Part shown: in pieces, positions 41,247 to 49,853 of the stretch
Numbering within the stretch: the first letter of the stretch is position 1
How the letters are laid out: the number at the start of each line of letters is the position of its first letter
Assembly: GCA_031273265.1 (NCBI GenBank)
Contig: JAISSH010000039.1
Location: forward strand, 1-53,460
Length of the DNA stretch: 53,460 nt
Direction of reading: 5' to 3'
Source: Treponema sp.
GTDB lineage: Bacteria > Spirochaetota > Spirochaetia > Treponematales > Breznakiellaceae
Translations under genes and position numbers: made by a program
Notes under the pieces: generated by a model
What the model was told of the DNA's origin: nothing
Database searches by the model: none
Seen by the model: only the letters and a program-made list of their open reading frames with translations

Positions 41247-42242
41247 TCACCACCTTATAGTTCCCTTTTGCCATGCCAGCACTTTGTTGCGTATCTTGAA
41301 CTGCATCGTTATGAGAAATGAAAAAGTTACCGCTATGACAATTAACGCCGCGTACACGTTCGGGTACGCCAGAGTCTCTCTCTGCCAGTTGATGTACCAG
41401 CCGATTCCGAATTTGCAGCCGATCATCTCCGCCGCCATGAGGGTAAGGAAACAAGCCGAAGTGCCGTTGAAAAGCCCGGCGAACACGTTGGGCGCGGCTC
41501 CCGGCAGGGCTATGGAAAGAATGTTCCGCAGAGTGCTTGCTCCCAGAGTGCTTGAAACTTCAAAGTAGCTTTTCTGCACGTTGATGATTCCTGAACTGGT
41601 CAACACTGTTGTTGGAAACCAGACGCCAAGAGCAATGAGGAAGAGACTCGCGTCTGTTGGCTTGAGAAAAATCACCAGCGCGATTGGTATCCATGCTGTT
41701 GAGGGAATGGGTCCCACGATGCGGATAAACGGCATGATCCAGTAGTTCCAGCGCTGGCTCCAGCCTATGACGGTTCCTGTAAGCACTCCGACAAACGCTC
41801 CAAGAAAAAAACCGCCTAATAAAAGCCGCAGCGAATACGCGAGGCATTGCAGCAAGAACAGCCAGTCGTTGACAAAAACGCCGATGATCCGTTCCGGCGC
41901 CGGGAAGTAGAGGCTGGGAACCAGATTCCATTTAATTGTGATGAGGTTGTACAGCCCTAAAATAAGGAAACCAACTCCCAAAAACGGAGATTTGAAAATC
42001 AGCTTCCTGCGCAAACCGGCGTTAAACACTCCCGCTATAAAAAGAACCGTGAAAACAGCGATAAGGAGTACGAGAAAACGTGAAAACCATGGCAGTACTT
42101 TTGGACGGTACGCCGAATGGGTTGGAATCAGTATATGAAGGGCAATAACTACACCCAATGCCGCTATCGGAATAAAGGTTCGCCAGTTGAATAAAAACCG
42201 CGGCTCTGCGGCTTCGCCATTTTTTATTAATAAATCTGACAT
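41247..42242 (-). CDS. ABC transporter permease (SsuC/TauC-like)
   Basis: Multi-TM; SSTLGASTLRNILSIALPGAAPNVFAGL EAA-like loop; probable start MSDLLIKNGEAAEP at 42242. Confidence 0.9.
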   Translation of the reverse strand: MSDLLIKNGEAAEPRFLFNWRTFIPIAALGVVIALHILIPTHSAYRPKVLPWFSRFLVLLIAVFTVLFIAGVFNAGLRRKLIFKSPFLGVGFLILGLYNLITIKWNLVPSLYFPAPERIIGVFVNDWLFLLQCLAYSLRLLLGGFFLGAFVGVLTGTVIGWSQRWNYWIMPFIRIVGPIPSTAWIPIALVIFLKPTDASLFLIALGVWFPTTVLTSSGIINVQKSYFEVSSTLGASTLRNILSIALPGAAPNVFAGLFNGTSACFLTLMAAEMIGCKFGIGWYINWQRETLAYPNVYAALIVIAVTFSFLITMQFKIRNKVLAWQKGTIRW

Positions 42243-42252
42243 AATGTTCTCC

Positions 42253-43767
42253 TTACTCCTTGATATACGTGAATGGGTCTTTGTCGTACCATTCTTTTTT
42301 GTACGGCAGTTCAGTATTCTCCGCGAGATTTTTGTTGAACTGATTGTTGCGTATAACACGCGCAAGACGCCTTACAATTTCAAAAACGCCTGAATATCCC
42401 ATGTAGTTATAAGCCGGTCCGAATAACGGAAATATTGGCAGTCCGTGTTTTGCCGCGATATTGTTGCCGCCGACATGAGTAATTAAAATATCCGGCTTAA
42501 GGCGCTTAACAAGGTTCGCCTGCTCAAACGGCTGGTTAGTCGCTACGTCAATAACCACGTCGTCTATATTTTCAAGCGCCTCGAATATCGGTTCAATAAA
42601 CTGATCAAAATGGTGCGCCTTAAAACCGACAACTTCCATCCCAAGGTCCTGAATTATTTCCGCAGTCGCGATAATCCGCACTTCTCCTCCCGCCAAAAAT
42701 ACCTTCTTGCCCTTAAACACATTGCGGTATTTGTCGATGCTTGCTTCGAGAATCCTGTTTTCTTCCGCGATAAACCTCTGCGCTTCCTTTTCAAGACCGA
42801 AGTTTTCCGCTATTTTCAATACCCAGCGATCGGTGTTTTTTCTGCCGATAGGGATTGTGTCTATAACGAAGGGAATGTCGTACTTTGTCTTTAGATGTTC
42901 CACAAAATAGTCATCGTGGGTTCCGCAGATGCTTACATTAAGCGAAGTTTCAAGCGCGTACTGAAAATCATCAGGCTCTGCGTAACAGGGAATAAAGCGC
43001 ACGTTAAGCCCGATGCCAGTAAGTATTCTCTGTAGTTCCAGTTCATCAGGTCTGCTCATCGAACCCACGTTAAAAATATTCACGTTACGCGATATTCTGT
43101 ACTGTCTTTCCATTTCATCAAGATCGCGCTCTACGATAAATTCCTCACGTTCCGGCAAACGCACGAATTTTTTCAAAATACCGTGATAAACGGCGTCGTA
43201 AGCCGTCGCCATTACCTTTGTTTTGAATCCTTCGCAGTGAATGGGTACAATAACCGCCGCGACCTGTTCCTGCAGATCGTTGAGTATATTGTCAACGTCG
43301 TCGCCGATTAGAGCCGGAACGCACCCGTTAGTTACGATTATTGTTTCCGGTCTGAACTCTTTGTCCGCGAACAGAACCGCTTCGCGCAGTTTTTTCTCGC
43401 CGCCGCCGATTACGTCAGCTTCGTCAAGATTAGTGCTTATCCAGATAGAGCCTTCCGCTAACGGATCGCGAAGCTGTTTTAACGTTTTGTTTACGCCGAT
43501 ATTTCCCATACTACTGATTCCGCAGCCGACAGGACCGTGCTTGATGATCACCGCCTTGCGAATCGAGTTCAACATACCAAGACTCAAATTGAACTGGCAG
43601 CCGTGAGTCTGCGAAAAACTTCTGCTTGAAAGGTTAAGGCATCCGTCTTTGCCGAAACAGCCGTTTTTAAGACAGCTTTTCATCTTTCCCGAAGTGCCGC
43701 CAAAAGCCGTGTTTGTTTTGTGCCGGTCTTCCCTTCCCGGAACCGAAATTGCGTCTAAATAGTTCAT
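42253..43767 (-). CDS. nitrogenase component 1-like protein, NifD-like subunit
   Basis: P-cluster-type cysteines C57 (THGCQFN), C82 (HGPVGCGI), C149 (TNGCVPALIGDD); LNVSICGTHDDYFVEHLKTKYDIPFV resembles the NifD Cys275 region. Confidence 0.88.
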   Translation of the reverse strand: MNYLDAISVPGREDRHKTNTAFGGTSGKMKSCLKNGCFGKDGCLNLSSRSFSQTHGCQFNLSLGMLNSIRKAVIIKHGPVGCGISSMGNIGVNKTLKQLRDPLAEGSIWISTNLDEADVIGGGEKKLREAVLFADKEFRPETIIVTNGCVPALIGDDVDNILNDLQEQVAAVIVPIHCEGFKTKVMATAYDAVYHGILKKFVRLPEREEFIVERDLDEMERQYRISRNVNIFNVGSMSRPDELELQRILTGIGLNVRFIPCYAEPDDFQYALETSLNVSICGTHDDYFVEHLKTKYDIPFVIDTIPIGRKNTDRWVLKIAENFGLEKEAQRFIAEENRILEASIDKYRNVFKGKKVFLAGGEVRIIATAEIIQDLGMEVVGFKAHHFDQFIEPIFEALENIDDVVIDVATNQPFEQANLVKRLKPDILITHVGGNNIAAKHGLPIFPLFGPAYNYMGYSGVFEIVRRLARVIRNNQFNKNLAENTELPYKKEWYDKDPFTYIKE

Positions 43768-43777
43768 AATTCTCTCC

Positions 43778-45118
43778 CTACCTTCCCGCGACCAAAGCGG
43801 TAAAAATATCTTCTGTTAAACTAAGTCCGCCGTTAATTCCGGCATACGCCCTGTTAAGCACTACCCTGTTCGTTATCGGATATGTCGCCGTTACCAGCGG
43901 CAGATTAAATTCGGCGGACAGATCCCTTTCGTACGCGCTTCCTACAATTACAGCCGGCGACATCGAGTCGTAGTAACGCTCACTGCGGTTACGCTGCCAA
44001 ACTTCGGCGATATATTTTTTAATTGAAGACGTGTTCGTGTCGAATTTAACGTTCGCTTTTAAGCCGGACTTCATGCCGCCAAGAGACAATATAATTTTTT
44101 CTTTTATGTCTTCTTCGGGTAAATCGTTTATTACCGTAAGTTCCGGCAGCCAGCCAAGCTCATCTGACAGAAATTCCGTAATCGCGGGAGCGTAGTTGCA
44201 GTCGCCGATTACAATGGCGTACCTTTGCAGATCGATGTCGTTGTAAATATCCGCGAGACGTTCAACATAGTTGTAGTACGTTTTTTTCTCATCATTTATT
44301 ACCGCGTCCGTTAGCTGTTTGCCGCTGTTTAACTTTTCCGAAACTTTCCTTAAAAAGTCCTCCGTAGCGTGCGCGCCGATTGGCAATTTTGTCGTTAAAA
44401 AGGGAATATCGTGAACTTCCTCAAATACGCGCGCCGTACCCGCTCCGTAAACTTCGGATAAAACGATATTCAGCGAAGCGTTGCCTGCGTTTTTAATATC
44501 ATCAAGCGTCTCTCCTTCGCCGAAGAACGTGTTGACTTCCAGCCCAAGTCTGGCAAGAAGGCGTTTAATTTCTTTCAGATTGCCCTTCCAAAATACGTCA
44601 AGCGCGGGAACAATGCCTAAAATATTTACTTTGTTTGCGATCTTTTCTTTTTGTTTCGTTATATATTTTCTTGTTAAACCGTTTAATACAAGTTCATAGC
44701 CTATGAATGAATTCCCCTTAAAACTTGGCGTATGCACGGGAATTACAGGTTTGTCTTCTTTGATAAAATCCGAAACAACGGCGTCAAGATCGTCGCCTAT
44801 CATCTCTACCATACAGCCTGTCACAACGACATAAATATCGCCGTCCATTACCTCAAGCGTGGTTTTTATCTGTTCCCTTAAACGTTCCTCGCCGCCGAAT
44901 ACGACATCGCGCTCCACAACATTACTGCTCGGAAGCGAATTGCCTCCGCAGTAACCGCCGCCGAGGTAGCCGCCGCCGGAGTTATTGGCAATGTGCAGAT
45001 TCTGACCGCATCCCGCGGACGCGTGTATAACAGGTATGGCTCGCGGTATCGCCCTTAATACGGCAAGCGCTCCTCCAAGAGCGCAGGAATACCGCGGTCT
45101 ATCAATAAAATCACTCAT
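43778..45118 (-). CDS. nitrogenase component 1-like protein, NifK-like subunit
   Basis: RYSCALGGA, HASAGCGQN and VTGCMVEMIGDD cysteines as in nitrogenase component 1; likely ATG at 45118 with GGAGGAAGGA upstream. Confidence 0.87.
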   Translation of the reverse strand: MSDFIDRPRYSCALGGALAVLRAIPRAIPVIHASAGCGQNLHIANNSGGGYLGGGYCGGNSLPSSNVVERDVVFGGEERLREQIKTTLEVMDGDIYVVVTGCMVEMIGDDLDAVVSDFIKEDKPVIPVHTPSFKGNSFIGYELVLNGLTRKYITKQKEKIANKVNILGIVPALDVFWKGNLKEIKRLLARLGLEVNTFFGEGETLDDIKNAGNASLNIVLSEVYGAGTARVFEEVHDIPFLTTKLPIGAHATEDFLRKVSEKLNSGKQLTDAVINDEKKTYYNYVERLADIYNDIDLQRYAIVIGDCNYAPAITEFLSDELGWLPELTVINDLPEEDIKEKIILSLGGMKSGLKANVKFDTNTSSIKKYIAEVWQRNRSERYYDSMSPAVIVGSAYERDLSAEFNLPLVTATYPITNRVVLNRAYAGINGGLSLTEDIFTALVAGR

Positions 45119-45195
45119 TTTCCTTCCTCCAATGGCGTTTTCCCTGAAAATAGGCAAGTTTTGAGGATAATTACCTCATTTTCGCCTATCTAATA

Positions 45196-45212
45196 CATAT
45201 TAAATATATATG
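45196..45212. promoter_or_regulatory. candidate Rrf2 operator upstream of the nitrogenase-like operon
   Basis: CATATTAAATATATATG; reverse-strand -35 TTGACA at 45255-45260; second CATATATG-like half-site at 45223-45230. Confidence 0.5.
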
Positions 45213-45300
45213 ATTTATATGACATATATGCAATATATATTCTGAAAATATTTTTGTCAAGAGGATTTGAAAGATTTTTTATTTTTTTTCCACTTGAAGG

Positions 45301-45315
45301 CATAGTACACATATG
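45301..45315. promoter_or_regulatory. candidate Rrf2 autoregulatory operator
   Basis: CATAGTACACATATG (15-bp variant) between a possible TTGAAG -35 and TATTAT -10 of the Rrf2 gene. Confidence 0.4.
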
Positions 45316-45347
45316 TTATTATTGACAAAAGAAAGGGGGCTGACAGA

Positions 45348-45782
45348 TTGAAAGTATCGACAAAGGGCAGATACGCCCTAAGAATGCTGCTGGATCTGGC
45401 GGAACACAAAGGCGACGGGTTTATATCCCTAAAAGAAATAGCCGAAAGGCAGAATATATCAAAACAGTATCTGGAACAGATTGTTTCCCTTTTGAACACC
45501 TCTAATATCCTTCGTACAAACCGCGGAAAACAGGGCGGGTATATGCTGGCGAAAGAGCCTTCGGAATACAATGTCAGGGATATTCTGCGTATTACTGAGG
45601 GCAATCTTGCGCCCGTAACCTGTCTTGAGGAAGAAGTAAACACCTGCGAAAAGGTCGCGACCTGTAAAACCATAGCGTTGTGGAAAGGGCTTAACGATGT
45701 CATTTCAGAGTACCTAAGCGGCGTTACATTGAAGGATATGCTTGAACAAGCCGGTGAAAATGTTGATAACTGGGTAATTTGA
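45348..45782 (+). CDS. Rrf2-family transcriptional regulator (IscR/CymR-like)
   Basis: MKVSTKGRYALRMLLDLAEHKGDGFISLKEIAERQNISKQYLEQIVSLLNTSNILRTNRGKQGGYML; CLEEEVNTCEKVATC; TTG start at 45348. Confidence 0.94.
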   Translation: MKVSTKGRYALRMLLDLAEHKGDGFISLKEIAERQNISKQYLEQIVSLLNTSNILRTNRGKQGGYMLAKEPSEYNVRDILRITEGNLAPVTCLEEEVNTCEKVATCKTIALWKGLNDVISEYLSGVTLKDMLEQAGENVDNWVI

Positions 45783-45834
45783 AAAAAAATGTAAAAAACT
45801 ATTGACAAAATTAAAAATGTTTGATAATTTAATA

Positions 45835-45851
45835 CATAGTAAACATATATG
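45835..45851. promoter_or_regulatory. candidate Rrf2 operator upstream of cysK2-metQ
   Basis: CATAGTAAACATATATG; -35 TTGACA at 45802-45807 with a TAATTT-like -10 just upstream. Confidence 0.55.
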
Positions 45852-45882
45852 TTTATAAATAGAAATTGAAAGGAGGATTTTT

Positions 45883-46806
45883 ATGGCGCGTGTGGATAAA
45901 ATTACCGACCTCATCGGTAATACGCCGATTGTAAAGCTCAACAAAATCAATGAAGGAGGGGCGGTTGTTTACGTAAAACTTGAAAGTTTCAACCCCCTGC
46001 ACAGCGTAAAGGACCGCATTGCTCTTGCGATGATCGAGGCTGCCGAAAAAGACGGCAAGATAAAAAAAGGCACGGTGATTATCGAGCCTACAAGCGGCAA
46101 TACCGGCATCGGGCTGGCGTATGTCGCGGCGGTCAAAGGTTACAGGATAATCCTGACCATGCCGGAAACGATGAGCATTGAAAGGCGCAAACTTTTGAAA
46201 GCGCTCGGCGCGGAACTTGAGCTTACCGAAGGAGCGAAGGGAATGAAAGGGGCAATCGCCAAAGCCGAAGAGCTTGCCGCGATAACTCCCAATTCTTTCA
46301 TACCCCAGCAGTTCAACAACCCGTCAAACCCCAAAATTCACGAAGAGACCACAGGTCCTGAAATCTGGAACGACACCGAAGGAAAGATCGATATTCTTAT
46401 CGGCGGAGTCGGGACAGGCGGAACTCTTAGCGGAGCGGGCAAGTACCTGAAGGCGAAAAAATCTTCGGTAAAGGTAATCGCGGTCGAGCCGTCCGCGTCG
46501 CCGGTACTTTCCGGCGGTTCGCCCGGACCGCACAAGATTCAGGGAATCGGCGCGGGTTTCCAGCCCGCGATTTACGACCCTTCGGTAATCGATGAAATTT
46601 ACCAGACCGATGACGTTAAATCAGGAACGGCGGCAAGACTGCTTGCGAGGGAAGAAGGAATCCTTGTCGGCATTTCATCAGGCGCGGCTCTTGAAGCGGC
46701 GCTGACCGTTTCCAAACGTCCCGAAAACAAGGGCAAAACCATAGTAACGGTTCTGCCGGATACGGGCGAGCGTTATCTGTCAACATGGCTCTGGGAACAG
46801 GAATAA
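45883..46806 (+). CDS. cysK: O-acetylserine sulfhydrylase (cysteine synthase), copy 2
   Basis: [60 protein letters not shown]. Confidence 0.95.
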   Translation: MARVDKITDLIGNTPIVKLNKINEGGAVVYVKLESFNPLHSVKDRIALAMIEAAEKDGKIKKGTVIIEPTSGNTGIGLAYVAAVKGYRIILTMPETMSIERRKLLKALGAELELTEGAKGMKGAIAKAEELAAITPNSFIPQQFNNPSNPKIHEETTGPEIWNDTEGKIDILIGGVGTGGTLSGAGKYLKAKKSSVKVIAVEPSASPVLSGGSPGPHKIQGIGAGFQPAIYDPSVIDEIYQTDDVKSGTAARLLAREEGILVGISSGAALEAALTVSKRPENKGKTIVTVLPDTGERYLSTWLWEQE

Positions 46807-46868
46807 GCGGGATATTATCTTCGTTTGTTTCTGTATAAATTTTTATTTTAATTTTTTTGGAGGAAAAA

Positions 46869-47678
46869 ATGAAAAAAACTGTTTTAAGCCTGTTTATTGC
46901 GGGCGTATTGATTTTTGCTGTTAACGGCGCCGCTCACGCGAAGGGCAACTCACAGCAATCCGGTTCGGTTCTTTCGGTGGGAGCTACTCCAGTTCCCCAC
47001 GCGGAACTGCTAAATCTTATCAAGGACGATCTTGCATCGCAGGGCATTACGCTGAAAGTGGTGGAGTTCACCGACTATGTACAGCCCAATGTGGCGGTGA
47101 TAAGCGGAGACCTTGACGCCAACTTCTTCCAGCATATTCCCTATCTGGATTCCAATGATGAATGGTCTGCCAAACTTGTTTCGGCTTTCGGCGTACATGT
47201 GGAGCCTTTCGGAGTTTATTCGTCAAAGCACAAGGACATTAGCGCTCTTCCAAACGGGGCATCCATCGCCATTCCCAATGATCCGTCCAACGGAGGCAGG
47301 GCGCTTCTTCTGCTCCAGTCCAAAGGGCTAATCACTCTCAGGCAGGGAGCCGGGCTTACCGCCACAGTCCGCGACATTACGGGCAACCCCAAAAACTTCC
47401 GCTTTCAGGAACTTGAAGCCGCTCTGCTTCCCCGCTCCCTGCGTGATGTAGACGCCGCCGCAATCAACGGCAACTACGCTCTTGAGGCGGGCTTTAACCC
47501 GATAAAAGATTCTCTTATAATTGAAGGAGCGGAATCCCCGTATGTAAACATAGTGGTCGTACTGAAAGGAAAAGAAAACGATCCCAATATCACCGCCCTT
47601 AAAAACGCGCTCTTAAGTAAAAAAGTAAAAGATTATATTGAAAGCCGCTACGACGGCGGCGTTGTCGCCGTTTTCTAA
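46869..47678 (+). CDS. metQ: MetQ-like methionine-type substrate-binding protein (NlpA family)
   Basis: SVGATPVPHAELL; FFQHIPYLD; AIPNDPSNGGRALLLLQSKGLITL; AINGNYALEAGF. Confidence 0.92.
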   Translation: MKKTVLSLFIAGVLIFAVNGAAHAKGNSQQSGSVLSVGATPVPHAELLNLIKDDLASQGITLKVVEFTDYVQPNVAVISGDLDANFFQHIPYLDSNDEWSAKLVSAFGVHVEPFGVYSSKHKDISALPNGASIAIPNDPSNGGRALLLLQSKGLITLRQGAGLTATVRDITGNPKNFRFQELEAALLPRSLRDVDAAAINGNYALEAGFNPIKDSLIIEGAESPYVNIVVVLKGKENDPNITALKNALLSKKVKDYIESRYDGGVVAVF

Positions 47679-47692
47679 GAAACTCCCCTATC

Positions 47693-47732
47693 AGCCTGAC
47701 TGTTCGCAAAAACGGTCAGGCTGTGTTGGGTT
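47693..47732 (+). terminator. probable rho-independent terminator after metQ
   Basis: Stem AGCCTGAC/GTCAGGCT followed by a T-rich stretch. Confidence 0.55.
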
Positions 47733-47749
47733 TTACCGCTTTCCGCGTC

Positions 47750-49840
47750 TTATTTTTTATATCCCCATTGGTACTTGCCCGATTTGTCGTCAATAACAAG
47801 AATAAGTGTCCCTGCCTTGCCGTTATAAACCTTGTCAAAAGGAATATAATCGCTGCCTGTTGTAATTTCAGAATCTAGACCGGTTTCTTCATCGAAAACT
47901 ATCTTACCGGTATGTTGAATAAAATCTTCTATTCCAATCATATCAAAATAAGTACCCATCATAAACCCGACTGCAATTTTCCCGATTGTAACATTGTTAC
48001 CAATGGTTACACTTCTGATTTTGTGATTGCCGCTTGTTATCCCGTCGCCGATAAAAACATTGTCAGGAATGGTAATACTGTTTATTCCACTGCATAGTAC
48101 ACCCTGATATATTTTGGTAACAGGAAGTCCGCGAATTTGCGAAGGAATTTTTAGCTCTTTTCCTTTCCCTTTGTAATCACTCACTATTATCGACTTGATA
48201 TCGTCGGAATAAAGCACCATTAAATCCCCTTCAGCGCTTTCGTTATCTGCAAATGCCTCTTTCCCGATATTCTCAATACTGCCTTGAATGTCTATGCTTG
48301 AGATAGCGTTATCATAAAACGCTTTTTCCCCGACGCTTGCGATATTACCTTTAACGGTTAAGCCTGTAAGTCCGCTTTGACAAAACGCCTGTTCTCCTAT
48401 GCTCGTAACGCTTGAGGGAATAATTATTCCGGCGGCGAGATTGCACCGCCTGAATACTTTTGACCCGATAGAAGTAATGCCGCCGCCGAGCGTTACGCTT
48501 TCGAGTTTTCGACATTCTTCAAAAGCCGAATCTCCTATGCTCGTAACGCTGTCAGGAATGGCGACAGAAGCGAGGTAACTTTTCATAAAAGCCTTGTTCC
48601 CGATACTTGTAACTCCGGCGGGAATACTTATGCTTTCGATTTTGTTTTCAGCAAATGCCTCGTCTCCTATAAATGTAACGCTGTCGGGAACAATTACGTT
48701 TATTGTGTCTTTTTTATAAAACGCCTTTGCCGCAATTCCTGTAACAGGCAGTCCGTTTATAAGCAGAGGTATCTTTAAATTCTTCATCCATTTTGAAACT
48801 TTGTAACCGGTAATAATAACCGACTTGCCGTCTTGTGATTCAATTATTTCGTAATCGTTTTCGGCTTTACCTTTAATCAACACAGACCCGTCTGCTTTGA
48901 GAACACCGGCGTCTCCAAACGCCCCTTCTCCAAAACTTTTAAGGCTGTCAGGAACGGTTACGATGGTGAGGTTGTTGTTTTGAAACGCTTCTTTCCCGAT
49001 AGTTTTAAGACCCGCCGGAATGTTTATCTCGGCGATCTGATTGTTACGGAATGCCCTGTCTCCTATACTTGCAACGCTGTCAGGAATATTTATCTCGGTG
49101 ATTTTATTGTCGCTAAACGCGTCGGCTTCAATGCAGGTAACGCTGCCGGGAATTGTTACGGAAGCAAGTTGATTTTGTGTAAAGGCAGAATCCTTAATAC
49201 TCGTTATGCCGTCAGGAATAGTTACGCTTGTTAGCTGATTTTCCTCAAACGCGTATTCACCGATACTGGTAACACTGCCGGGAATGGTTATATTATCAAG
49301 TTTGTTTTTCGCAAACGCCGACTTACCTATGCTCGTAACACTGTTGGGAATGTCGATAGAGGCAAGCTGGTTTCCCTCAAACGCCGATTCTCCGATACTC
49401 GCGACGCCTTTGCCTAAACTTGCGCTTGTTAGCTGATTTTTCGCAAACGCCATATCTTCGATACTTGTAACGCTGTCGGGAATGGTTACGCCGGTGAGTT
49501 TTTTATCACGAAACGCCCTTCTCCCGATTACGGTAACGGGCATTCCGTTCATCTGCGCGGGGATTTGTATAATCGTATCATTTCCCTTATATCCGTTAAT
49601 TTTAACCGAATTGCCGTTTATAACTTCTATGCTCCAATCCCCTTCTTCTTTTTTCTCGCCGCTTTGTTGAATTGCACCTGACGACTGCATGGCAAGTCCC
49701 TGTCTGATATTTTCCCAGTAAGATGGATCTCCGGCGTTAGGCGCTTTTGTAAACGCATCCATAATTGTCTGCTGCATATTAGCCGGATAAACGGTAGCTA
49801 TCAGTTCCCCCACTGCTTTTTTCGCCTGTTCCAAGTCCAT
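47750..49840 (-). CDS. BspA-like leucine-rich repeat (LRR_5) protein
   Basis: Many tandem VTIPDSVTSIGDSAFxxNQL-type repeats; no obvious signal peptide. Confidence 0.92.
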   Translation of the reverse strand: MDLEQAKKAVGELIATVYPANMQQTIMDAFTKAPNAGDPSYWENIRQGLAMQSSGAIQQSGEKKEEGDWSIEVINGNSVKINGYKGNDTIIQIPAQMNGMPVTVIGRRAFRDKKLTGVTIPDSVTSIEDMAFAKNQLTSASLGKGVASIGESAFEGNQLASIDIPNSVTSIGKSAFAKNKLDNITIPGSVTSIGEYAFEENQLTSVTIPDGITSIKDSAFTQNQLASVTIPGSVTCIEADAFSDNKITEINIPDSVASIGDRAFRNNQIAEINIPAGLKTIGKEAFQNNNLTIVTVPDSLKSFGEGAFGDAGVLKADGSVLIKGKAENDYEIIESQDGKSVIITGYKVSKWMKNLKIPLLINGLPVTGIAAKAFYKKDTINVIVPDSVTFIGDEAFAENKIESISIPAGVTSIGNKAFMKSYLASVAIPDSVTSIGDSAFEECRKLESVTLGGGITSIGSKVFRRCNLAAGIIIPSSVTSIGEQAFCQSGLTGLTVKGNIASVGEKAFYDNAISSIDIQGSIENIGKEAFADNESAEGDLMVLYSDDIKSIIVSDYKGKGKELKIPSQIRGLPVTKIYQGVLCSGINSITIPDNVFIGDGITSGNHKIRSVTIGNNVTIGKIAVGFMMGTYFDMIGIEDFIQHTGKIVFDEETGLDSEITTGSDYIPFDKVYNGKAGTLILVIDDKSGKYQWGYKK

Positions 49841-49853
49841 GTTTTATCTCCTT

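Noticed and set aside
42253-45118. Interpretation as a bona fide N2-fixing nifDK
   Set aside because: No nifH, nifE or nifN in the window, no obvious equivalent of NifD His442, subunits shorter or divergent, and sulfur-gene context. It cannot be fully excluded without phylogeny.
45223-45240. Additional CATATATG/ATATAT tracts near the nitrogenase-like promoter as separate operators
   Set aside because: Low-complexity TA-rich sequence; I could not distinguish a second operator from background without a statistical scan.
47750-49840. Periodic repeated DNA considered as a CRISPR or satellite array
   Set aside because: The repeats are in-frame ~23-residue LRR_5 protein units with diverged DNA and no constant spacers. 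I saw no CRISPR array or cas genes in the window.
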